Source: Chrysomallon squamiferum (lineage: Eukaryota; Mollusca; Gastropoda; Neomphalida; Peltospiridae). Taken from it: a stretch of DNA of 64,000 bases. Positions 52,894-62,630 of this stretch are shown one piece after another. The position numbers and the translations under genes were made by a program. How positions within the stretch are numbered: position 1 is the first letter of the stretch; every line of letters starts with the position of its first letter. The DNA lies in the NCBI GenBank assembly GCA_012295275.1, contig CM022679.1:1587775-1651774 (forward strand). The letters are read 5' to 3'. Under the pieces are notes generated by a model, which did not search any database, had not been told where the DNA came from, and worked only from the letters and a program-made list of their open reading frames with translations.

Positions 52894-54761
52894 TTATGAA
52901 CTTGCTGGTAAGTTTGGTGTTACAAAACAAAAATTAATTTTTTTAGAAATTACACTTACTTTTACAAAGGTGATATAAACAGGACTTGCTATTAATAAAA
53001 GGTAAAAATGTGTTGTGCAGGGAGAAGAAAAGTTCACGTTTGAAAACAAGAATCCGTTCATTGTGTCTGACTCTGAGGCAGAAGTAGCATCAGTTGGTTA
53101 CAGGTAAGTTCAGATTTTCTTTTTGTATTTTATCTTTTAAATATTTTCTCTCTTTCCACCTTTGCCTGTCAGTATCAAACACATTTTCCCTTTTCTTTCT
53201 GCCCCATTTTCACTCAGCTTCTTTCTTTTTTTCTCTCTCTCTGTAGTAGTCATTTATTTTGATTAATTCTTTGTGTGCTGATGGCTGGTATGACCTCTCC
53301 TAGAGTAAGCCACAGACAATTCTTTTTTTTCTTCTTTTTTTTTTCTAATCTTAAAATCATAAATATAGGAAAGGTTTTACAAATGCAAAATCTGTAACAG
53401 CTCCAAAGAAAATGGCAAAAGAATTGAGATATTCAACAAAGAAAATCAACACATGATTTTTCATCCAGTTTGCCATTTTCTGACATTTTATGTTAGTGGA
53501 CAAAATTGTGGAAAATATCTAAATGTTTTGCACAGTTTTGCCTGACATGTCAGAAAAAGTCAAACTGGATGACAGCTATGTATTGATACTCCTTGTTAAA
53601 AAACTAAATATATTACTAGAAAATGTGTGTGTGTTTTTCAGGTATCGGAAGTGGCAGCTAGGTAACGACATAACTTTGATAGCTCGATGTGAGCATGATT
53701 CTGTTATGGTTGGACCAAATGGAGAGCTGCAGTATATAAACATCAAGTCTCTCAATGAGTGGGACTCCCGAGTTAGTACCTGCTTGTATTTCAAAATAGC
53801 TTTTTCTTGTGGTGTACATTAAGATACTGGTTGTTGTTGTTTTTTCTCAGTTTTCTGGTGGTATATTTAACTTAATACTGGTCCTTTTTTTAGTTTTCTG
53901 GTGGTGTAGACTGGAGAAGTAGATTAGATAATCAGAGGGGTGCTGTGTTGGCCACTGAACTGAAAAACAACAGTTGTAAACTCGCCAAGTGGACTGTGTG
54001 TGCATTGTTAGCTGAGTCAGATCAACTCAAATTTGGGTGAGTTTGTTTTTTTATCGCATTTCTGTTTGTGTCTTGTAAAAAGATTCATAAATAATTTATT
54101 ATTATCAGAAATTAATTTGATACACATACACAAGACTGATGCATAATATATTTTCTAGAATTGTTCATTAATTTAATTTTTTTTTTTTTTCTTCTTTTTT
54201 TTTCTTTTTCTTTCTTTTTTTCATTTTTGAATTATTTGTTATATAGATGAAAAGAACCATTAATGATAACAAATTTAAGAGAAACTATTGAAAGTTGGTT
54301 AAATTTAAAAAAATATTGCCTTGGAAAATATCTTTTCAGAAGCAGTTGAAATATTAGCATATTTTCAATTATGGATTGTAAAAATTATTGGGAGGAGAAA
54401 AAAGAACTCATATTGCAGTTAGCAGTTTAAAATATTTTTTAATCTTCTTTCAAATACCTGGTGTTCGAATATTTTATTAATGTTTTGAATGTGCTATTAC
54501 TGAATATACTGTTTATAATATACATATTTTGCAATAAATAATTCTGTACAGTAATATTTTGTTATAAACACAACTGAATAAATACTACTTTCACAATAAT
54601 TTTTTTTTTTTTTTCAATAAATAATACTTTACAATGAAAAAATTGTGTTATAAAAATACTACTTAGTGTATACTTGTTTTGTGATAAATAACATTTTATA
54701 ATGAATATTTTACACTATGTATATTGTGTAATAAATAAAATTTTATAGTAAATATTTTACA

Positions 54762-54802
<41 letters not shown>

Positions 54803-55960
54803 TCTGTGATAAACAAAATTTCAGTTACGTGTCTCGTGTACACTACAAAGACTCTGCTAAACATGTGATACTGGGAACTCAGCAGTTCAAACCAATCGAG
54901 TTCGCTAGTCAGATAAACCTCAACATGGACAACGCCTGGGGCATCCTGCGCTGTATCATTGACACCTGTATGAAACTGAAGGAAGGAAAATACCTCATCA
55001 TGAAAGACCCCAATAAGGTGATTACAGAATCATCCTAAAATTTTACTGTTCTTTTATTGTTTCCAGTTATAAACATCGGTATCAGTATGCCTGTTTAATG
55101 AAATACAGAAATCGGCATTTGTACTGTACAAAAAATGTGCTATCTATAATTAACACACAGGTTTTTTTTCTTCATTTTAATGGTGAACAATAAATAACCA
55201 AATGACATCCAATCAGTGACACTTATAAATTAGATTTCAGTGCAAAATGATTTAAAAATATTCTCCAAGTGTTTAATGTTTTATTTTATTATTAATATCT
55301 ACACCATATTTATTTATTGTTTTATTTTATTATTAATATCAACAATATATTTTACTTTAGTAGTTATAATATACTTTTGACAGCATATTTTATTTATGTT
55401 TTTATTTTTAGCCTGTTATTCGTATCTATGATATACCTGACAACACTTTCGAGTCTGACGAGGATGAAGATTCATCATCTTCAGATGATGATGATGACAG
55501 TGACACTGAAGGTAACAGTTTATCAGTTGTAATTCAGTAGATGAAAATCCTCATGATTATTCATTTTCATAGTAAATAGAAACCTTGATATAAAACATTA
55601 AAAGTTAAATCAGTTCAAACCAAGCATTGGTAAACTTACAACTGAAGTACATGTAAAGTGATATCAGCTCGTGATGACTTGTGAATTATTATTTTTTTTA
55701 ATTTCTTTTTTTTCCCTTTGCATTATCTTTATTACTTATGGGAAATTTGTTAATGTTAAAAATGACAATGTATTATAGTTGTCTATTTATTTTTTTCAAA
55801 TCTTCACTGGACTTTATAATATAATAAATCTTAACAGTCAGTCATTAATGAATAACATAATTTAGTGTTCTTTTAAAATCATGAATAATATTCTTTTTGA
55901 AAATATCTCTTAAAATTCATCCACTAATATTTTTATATTTCAGAAGAACTGGACAAGTAG
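48264..55960 (+). CDS. EIF3D: Eukaryotic translation initiation factor 3 subunit D
   Basis: The cap-binding subunit of the eIF3 complex. It is complete: 14 coding exons, 553 residues (human 548). Exons: 48264-48386, 49411-49456, 50011-50147, 50353-50438, 50804-50873, 51459-51580, 51895-52027, 52367-52645, 53021-53103, 53642-53771, 53894-54036, 54825-55017, 55412-55511, 55944-55960; every join keeps phase. Conserved blocks: [20 protein letters not shown] at the start, [127 protein letters not shown] and KDPNK. The usual acidic tail is present as a Ser/Asp/Glu-rich stretch ([20 protein letters not shown]). ATG 48264 is chosen because it opens the conserved N terminus. Confidence 0.97.
49636..49682. 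repeat. Poly(T) plus AT microsatellite
   Basis: T run followed by about 12 AT units in EIF3D intron 2. Confidence 0.8.
52297..52326. repeat. AT microsatellite
   Basis: About 15 AT units, 40 bp upstream of the acceptor of EIF3D exon 52367. Confidence 0.8.
53801..53905 (+). repeat. Duplicated acceptor and exon start of EIF3D exon 53894
   Basis: TTTTTTCTCAG|TTTTCTGGTGGTATAT (AG ending 53850) precedes the authentic TTTTTTTAG|TTTTCTGGTGGTGTAGAC (AG ending 53893), a 43-bp offset. A third, more diverged copy (TTTTTCTTGTGGTGTACATT) lies at 53801. The sequence between copies (TTAAGATACTGGTT versus TTAACTTAATACTGGTCC) is also alignable. Confidence 0.88.
54765..54798. repeat. AT microsatellite
   Basis: AT units 26 bp upstream of the acceptor of EIF3D exon 54825. 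Confidence 0.8.
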
Positions 55961-56222
55961 TGATCACGTTTTGGGGGTGCTGGAGGCTGCAATAATTTCA
56001 AATGTCTTTTTCAGGATAGACTTACAGTTGTGAAACAAAACAAAAATTAAAAGACTTTAAATTCTTTTTAATAATATATATTTTTTTTCCTTCATTGTTC
56101 AGAAATGTTTTTAAAACAGATATTTTCTTCTGACATTAAAATTGTAACATATTTCTTTGAAATTATCTTGCGATTTTTGTGTATTAATATAGGTATCACA
56201 GGGGAGGTAATAAAGTTTATGA

Positions 56223-56228
56223 AATAAA
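56223..56228 (+). terminator. Poly(A) signal of EIF3D
   Basis: AATAAA 263 bp after the stop codon, followed by a TG/T-rich stretch (TCTGTGTTTTTAGT). Confidence 0.65.
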
Positions 56229-56689
56229 TCTGTGTTTTTAGTATTTTTAATTACGTTTGAATCACATTGCAGTGTGTTCAGTGTGTCGTATCACCTGGCC
56301 TTAACCCTCCAAAAACAAAATTAATAATAAATAAAAATGTAAAGCAGGTAATTAAACATGAATGAAGATTTACTACTAAGTATTTGTTGAGCTTACAACG
56401 CATTGTATAAATTCATATACAGGTTTACGAATCACATCTAAAACCTCAAATATTCCCTTTGAAACACACAATTTAATATATTGTTAAGAAATAAAAATGA
56501 GAAATAAAATAATCGAAGACAAAAAAACATTCTGAAGCGTACAAATTAATAATAAAATGTACTGTTGTATTTTACATTTTCATTTAGTTTTCTGAATGTT
56601 ATACCTAGATGTCCTGGCTCATTTCAGATTTCAACAATGCTAAGAAGCAATAGTAAAATTGATTATAATCAAGAAAGTAGTTCCAATGA

Positions 56690-57016
56690 TTGATTTTATT
56701 AGGAGTCATGTGTATGTTCGTATGTAAATGGCGTTGACGCCAAGTACGATTGGTCACGTGATCCAGTTAGTGAAATGACGGCTGATAGTTTGATTTTAAT
56801 ACAGAATATGTTTAGCTTCTCAAAAGCGACTGTTTTTGGTCCGCCATGATGTTTTGATCTAATTTTACTGACTTTTAAACGCTAGATTTATTTTCTGTCT
56901 GTGGTATTATATGAATAAAAACTGCTAAAATGGAAAATCTGAAGTCTTATCTTTGTGTTTATTGCACGAATGTTACATCGAACTGTAAAAAAAATATATA
57001 TATATATAATAAATAA
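56690..57016 (+). promoter_or_regulatory. CpG-bearing promoter-like patch with a 28-codon ORF
   Basis: Contains GGCGTTGACGCC (an 11-12 bp palindrome), ATTGG (inverted CCAAT box), GGTCACGTGATCC (TCACGTGA at 56754-56761) and AATGACGG within 80 bp. A short ORF at 56930-57016 (MENLKSYLCVYCTNVTSNC...) starts in a TAAAATGG context. Its CxxC pair recalls a zinc-finger beginning, but it ends in simple AT sequence. It could be a decayed gene start or the 5' region of an unrecognised transcript. Confidence 0.3.
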
Positions 57017-57590
57017 ATAAATAAATAAATAAATAAAAGGAAAAGAAAAACGATTTTAATTTCAGTCGTAAGTGCTTTGGAGTAGTCATCACCTCGCTTC
57101 TACAACCGGTATCGCGAATATCGTTCATGAACTACTTTTTTCCGCATTGAAAGAGACTTTCAAAAGTCAACTTATTAAATCTTATCCAAATGAAATTTCG
57201 CTTCTGCTCCTTTTTCATCCACATCACCCAACACTATAGGCTAAATTTTTCTAAGTGCTGTTGGAATCAACCTTGTATTTCAGAAAAAAATACATAATAA
57301 TACTATAGCTGGGAATTCTGTCAAATTTAATCCTTAATTGTGGAATCTGGACAACACAATTCATTATACTTAAATTTGTAATAGATTTATGATGTTAAGA
57401 TCGTGCAGGAATGACTCTTGTTTATTTTTCCTTCACACACATTCGTGATCTCTTTAATTTTAATTTTGTAAACATTTTATACATTATACAGTCCTACTAA
57501 ATGCTCGCGCAAAATAAAGGGAAAAAAAACAAACAATAATAATAATAATAATAATAAGTCCTGCCAAAAAAATAAAATTAAAATTAAAAT

Positions 57591-57635
<45 letters not shown>

Positions 57636-58430
57636 TAATCATAATCATAAAACAAACAACCGATATGTTTTCGTAGTTTGATCATTTATGATAAATAATA
57701 TAAAATTATCTTCTGTTAAATCTAACATAAATAACAGTGTTAATCTTGGTGCACATTTAAAAAAACCAAAACAAATCAAACAGTTACACACTTTACGCTG
57801 AGTGGATGAAAAAAAAACAATAAACAATTAGGTTAACATCCTTGTCACGTCTGGCTTTGAAATTCGAACAACTGCAATAAGGAAGAAAAAGCAAGTGTGA
57901 CATTACATCACAAATTGTTGTAGTTAAACGCTGGCAGACTTCAGTTCAGACGAGGATATCACAGAATGCACGTAAGTAATCATATAGATTAAAAACTAAA
58001 CAAAAATATATAAAAATGATTGAAAATCATTCAATTAATTTTTGAAATTGAAAGTTAGCATTAAGAAACTTTGTATATATATATATATGTAAATAATATT
58101 CGAGTATCTGTCAAACTGTTATGTTATTGTTATTGAGAGACATTAACTTTAAATGATGTTTAATTATTTAAGAACAATTTTTTTTATCACTTTGTAACTT
58201 TTCAAATGTGAAATTGACGGTCATAAATGATAACAATGTTTAAAAAACAAAACAAAAAACAAAAAAAAAACCCCAAAACAAACAACAGCATAATAATGAT
58301 AATAATAATAACAATAATAATAATAATAATAAATAAATAAATAAATAAAATTTTTTATGAGGTTAAGAATGAATGAAATGGAATGAATTAGCAAAGTTTT
58401 AAAATGTAAATGCTACATAACGGAGAAGGG
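57017..58430. other. AT-rich intergenic stretch
   Basis: Contains AAT/AAAT runs (57535-57645, 58290-58347). One candidate non-coding exon end is visible (ACAGAATGCAC|gtaagtaatc at about 57970), a consensus donor that could belong to a leader exon of a gene downstream. Nothing else could be supported. Confidence 0.35.
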
Positions 58431-59340
58431 GATAACTGTGCCATTTTCCAGTTAAGTCGACGTGAAGTTCTGGTATCAACATCTCCACAAAATGAGCCTC
58501 AAAGAGAAGGATCTTCTTCTTATACAGGGGCAATATTCACCACACAGAATTTCTCACAATAGTGTAGTCTGTGAGGGGAGGGCTGAAAATGTTTTGTAAT
58601 GGGGTAAGTTGTGCCAGTCTGGGGTAAGATGTGCTAGAAATGGAAAAGGCAATAACACGTACATTAATTATAACACATTTTTGTTTTACTGCATAATAAA
58701 AACATTTCAGCAGTTATAGCTAAAACCCTCTTACAACTCAACTATAACTTTTACCAAGACTGATACAAAACTTATACTAATCATCCCAGAAACGACTGTA
58801 AATATGAATGACTGTAGAATATTCTAACCTATTTTTACACATGCTATAATATATGGGTAATAATGCTCTAATGTATCTGAGGTATATTTAAACACATGGG
58901 AATCTGTATAGAATACTGATATGATTCTACATGTATTCTAAATCCAGTCTACAGACTAATGTCATTACGTTTACTAGTAAACAAATCCAAAATATACATG
59001 TTGTTCACATTTCTTTATGTCGGCGTACGTGTGCAGGAGGCGAGTCTGAAGGTAACTTTGCCGTTTTTGTTAAGGCTGCATGTGACAACAAGTTTGCAAG
59101 ATCTTCATTTAGCTGCTCCAACAATCTCTGAATTGGAAAGTTTCGTTTTAGCATTTTTATTCCTGGTTAATTAGTGCATCCTTACGTGTGAAAAGAACAG
59201 GATAAAATAACATAGCTACCTAACTAGTTATCAAACACCACATATAATTTCAGGATAATCTCTACAGTGAGTACAAAGAAAATTCACGAATCTGTCTGCC
59301 TGAGATCGACGTTAGAATTCATACCTTTCTTCAGAGCACC
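58430..59340 (-). mobile_element. Unidentified, probably mobile-element-derived fragments
   Basis: A higher-GC, protein-like but interrupted stretch. It contains a repeated GGGGTAAGTTGTGCC / GGGGTAAGATGTGC pair (58600-58635). On the minus strand it has open segments such as RLLEQLNEDLANLLSHAALT (about 59130-59010) and KNKGALKKGMNSNVDLRQTD (about 59350-59290), without a continuous frame. I recognise no transposase family. It could be a decayed transposon or exons of an unknown gene. Confidence 0.25.
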
Positions 59341-60007
59341 TTTGTTCTTTAGAAAATCACATATCCACTACATCGATTAGAAATCTATACTTAAAATAAT
59401 CAACAGGTTTCAGAACCTTTCAGCCATATCCACTCACAAAACATGGAGATTGGGTGACACAACTTACCACCTCCTTCCCTGTCTGGTTTCTTCTTTCGAA
59501 TTATTTCATTTGTCTATTTCACTCTTCTCTTGCAGCTAAATAATAATAAGAAATGTTTTTTTCTTTTCAAATGTCAAAGAGAAATAGTGTTACACTCTGA
59601 ACAGAGGAATTCTGTAATCACTTTTTATTTTTTATTTATTTATTTATTTATGCACCTCTAGAATTGTACAAAATATAGTCACAAAAAAGGAAAAAAAAAC
59701 ACAAAAAAACACGAAAGTAAATAGTAAAGAAAAGAAGAATTAAAAGGCAACATACGTACATTTTTATTTTTTATTTATTATGAGCAAGAAACAAAAGTTT
59801 TATTCTTATAACTAAAACAGTTAATTAATTTATTTTTTTGACTGATATTTCTTATTTTATTTATTTATTATTTTTATCTATGTAAGAGTTAGGACAAATT
59901 TGCATGTCATTTACATGGCAGAATTAATGTTCAACACGTCAAAATGAAAAAAAACAAAAACAAAAAAAACACGCTCCATTTCTATTTAGCGCATGTTCAG
60001 TTTGTTC

Positions 60008-60057
<50 letters not shown>
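60008..60057. repeat. CA microsatellite
   Basis: About 24 CA units immediately upstream of the ISRE-like motif at 60061. Confidence 0.9.
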
Positions 60058-60060
<3 letters not shown>

Positions 60061-60064
<4 letters not shown>

Positions 60065-60177
60065 CTGAAACCGTCTAGATTATGAAATTTTCAAACGACT
60101 CTCAACTTACGTCTGACGGAGTTTGTAATTTCAGTTTCAAGCGGCGGAAATCTCTCGGAAATTTATCGGAAGTGAAT
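60061..60177 (+). promoter_or_regulatory. ISRE-like inverted pair and phased CGGAA array
   Basis: GAAACTGAAA occurs on the plus strand at 60061-60070 and on the minus strand at 60129-60138; it fits the IRF/ISRE core GAAANNGAAA. CGGAA follows three times at 60145, 60156 and 60167, exactly 11 bp apart. The last copy reads GGAAGTGAAT, close to the ETS-IRF composite GGAANNGAAA. A donor-like GTGAGT lies at 60204, and the acceptor of the first coding exon of the Ig gene is at 60657, so this is a credible promoter with a non-coding first exon. Confidence 0.5.
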
Positions 60178-60686
60178 AACATTTGTTGTTCTTTTTAATG
60201 TTTGTGAGTGTGTTTTAGTTATATGCAGTAGAAAAAAAGTTAATTAGATAAATTTCTATATGTTCTGTCACTGACCAAAAAAATAATATTTTGGGGACGG
60301 CAGTGAATCACTTGGATAAATTACTTCTTTGATATTTAATCGCAGGTTTAGATCATATAAATTATTATTATTATGATTATTATTATTTTTATTATTTTTA
60401 TTTTTATTTTTTTTTTAAGAAAAGAAATCATAATAAATAAAATGAATGAATAAATAAATTGATTGTTGTTATTTTAAAACTTTTGTTTCTGACTTGAGAA
60501 ATAAAATAAATTTAACTTGATGTCTGTCACTTGGCTGAAATCAGCAAATATTTTATCAAACAGTTTAAAAAAAATAAAATAAAAAAAATTAAAAAATTAT
60601 ATATATATAATTTTTATTTTTTTTATTTTTTATTTTATGTTAAAACTAATATTTCAGTATCTGAAGAGTTATTCAGAAATCGGACA

Positions 60687-62047
60687 ATGGAAACATCAAA
60701 GTTTCTTATCATTTTGTGTATTTTCCTCTCACTGCACACACAAAGTACCACAGCATTTTCCAACTGGATTGAAGATATGAAACAAGCTTCAGAGGATGGT
60801 AAATATTAACTTGAACAACAGTTTACAAATCTACAGTCCAGATTTCATTAGAATCTATTTAACTGTCATATAAAGCCAATGAACAACTGTTAATTTAAAA
60901 TGGTGGGGACAAATTGTTCACTGCTGAAGAAAAGCTATGAGAGAAACTCATATTACTTCATGACTTTTGAACTGTGTATTAATTTGTATATTTGTATAAC
61001 TTTTCATATTTTATATTTTATGTATATATATTAAGTCTTTGTCCAGAAAACTAAAACTTTTGCTAAACTGTGGACTCCAGTTTGCCAGATAACTGTACTA
61101 GTATCTACATCCTCCAAACATACTCAGTGTTTTAATTTGTTTTATAAAACTTGAGATTTCATACCCACGTTTATTTTTGTTTAAACCAAACATTTGAGTA
61201 AATAATTATATTATATGAGATTTCAAGGTCAAATTTATATTTCTTCAAACCAAATATTTAAGTAAATAATTATATTATCTTATAATTTATTTATTGTCTG
61301 AACTGGTTTTATTTAATTATTCATATTCTTCTTAATTACGTTCTTGTTGATATATTTAATGACTTTCTTCATTTTTATTAGTATTACTATTTCAGAGAAT
61401 AAAATAGGAAACATTTCACTAAGTCCAGTGTCTGTGACAGTGTGGGAAGGTGAACCGGTACACTTTCTTTGTACAGTGAATGGTCAGTTCCCAGCAAGTG
61501 CTGATGATGTCAATGTAACATGGAGTGTAACATCTCTAAATAACAGAGGATTTCAGACTTACATTTCAAAATCCTTATTTCAAGTGAACAGTTCACTCAA
61601 CTTTACACAAACACAAACAAACCATACAGGTAAATATAATGAGATTATGTTTATACAAAACACCTGAAACTCATAATAACTAAACGATTGATTAAGAATT
61701 AAATTTTTTTTTTTTAAAAGTGCTAAAACAACTTATAATACTTTCTGTTGCATCTGCAGCACTTATTAGTTTATATTTCAAATTCTAAAATTTGATTTCA
61801 GGAAATGTTTCATGTTCTGTGGAGTCCAATAATCAAATATATGAAGCTATAGCCAAGTTAAATGTTGTGTTAAAACCATCAGTAGATCTTACTCCTGAGC
61901 ACATTGATGTGGAGAAGTTTGAAAACACAGTTTTGAAATGTTACATAAGAAACATGGAACAACTCAACAACATCAAAGTGACATGGTGCAGGGACGGAAC
62001 TGTCATGACACAGCTAAACAATGGTTCCTCTAAATCTAAGTATTCAG
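60687..62047 (+). CDS. Immunoglobulin-domain secreted or membrane protein, 5' part
   Basis: Three coding exons: 60687-60798, 61396-61629, 61802-62047, all with phase-1 joins as is typical of Ig domains. An upstream acceptor (ATTTCAG at 60651-60657) implies a non-coding first exon. Exon 1 gives a signal peptide (METSKFLIILCIFLSLHTQS) and a short linker. Domain 1 spans exons 2-3: VTVWEGEPVHFLCTVNG, VNVTWSV, then NHTGNVSCSVESN with the second cysteine. Domain 2 begins ENTVLKCYIRN, NIKVTWCRDG. Several N-glycosylation sequons are present. The third exon ends at a GT donor (CAG|gtgatg), so the protein continues beyond what I can trace. The sequence downstream is an element on the opposite strand, so the rest of the gene may lie past the window or be lost. 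An immune receptor or FREP/VCBP-like secreted protein is possible; the exact family is unknown. Confidence 0.75.
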
Positions 62048-62330
62048 GTGATGTCATGCAGTAAAAATTAGAAATAAAATTATATTTCAGAAATCATAAT
62101 TATTAATATTTACACAGAATTTTAAATTATTAATCCATTCAGTACTGGAGATGACAGTATGTAATATGCAAAACCCAGTTTCCATGTTTGTAGTCCGGTG
62201 GCAGGGACCGATAAGCGTGCATTGCGGTCCGTAGAAAGTTTTTTTGCTGTTTCCATACCTCCGAGATGTGCTCTTTAAGAATCTGAATGATGCCACTCTG
62301 TCATCCTTGGGCAATCCACACAATATGCAA
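62048..62330. other. Junction between Ig gene and 3' flank of the element
   Basis: The first 100 bp are AT-rich like the Ig introns. From about 62150 the base composition rises and resembles the element beyond (GTAGTCCGGTGGCAGGGACC at 62191). This may mark an insertion boundary, but no terminal repeat or target duplication could be confirmed. Confidence 0.35.
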
Positions 62331-62610
62331 ATTAAGGCCGCCATTACTGAAAATCTTGTTTTCGTCAATATCTCAGTAACTATGCATGTTTTGAGGGGTA
62401 AGCCATTTCAGTCAAGAACACACCAATATTTTGTGCTGAATAGGCATATTAAGGCCGCCATTACTGAAAATCTCCTTTTCGTCAATATCTCAATAACTAC
62501 ACATGGTATCAAAATAATTTTGGTGTCTATACACATGATTTAAAGAATCAGATGAAACCATTACAGTATTGATCACACCAATATTTTCTGCAAAATATGC
62601 AACAATCAAC
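62331..62610. repeat. Tandem ~117-bp repeat beside the element ORF
   Basis: ATTAAGGCCGCCATTACTGA followed by AAATCTT/CCTTTTCGTCAAT ATCTCARTAACTA occurs at 62331 and 62448. CACACCAATATTTT occurs at about 62420 and 62576. The two copies are about 90% alike over their first 57 bp. Confidence 0.85.
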
Positions 62611-62630
62611 TTCAGTGTATATCCGAGTCG

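Noticed and set aside
62087-62368. 93-codon minus-strand ORF with CILCGLPKDDRVASF
   Set aside because: It overlaps the tandem repeat beside the element and lacks a recognisable domain; possibly a degraded element part, not supportable as a gene.
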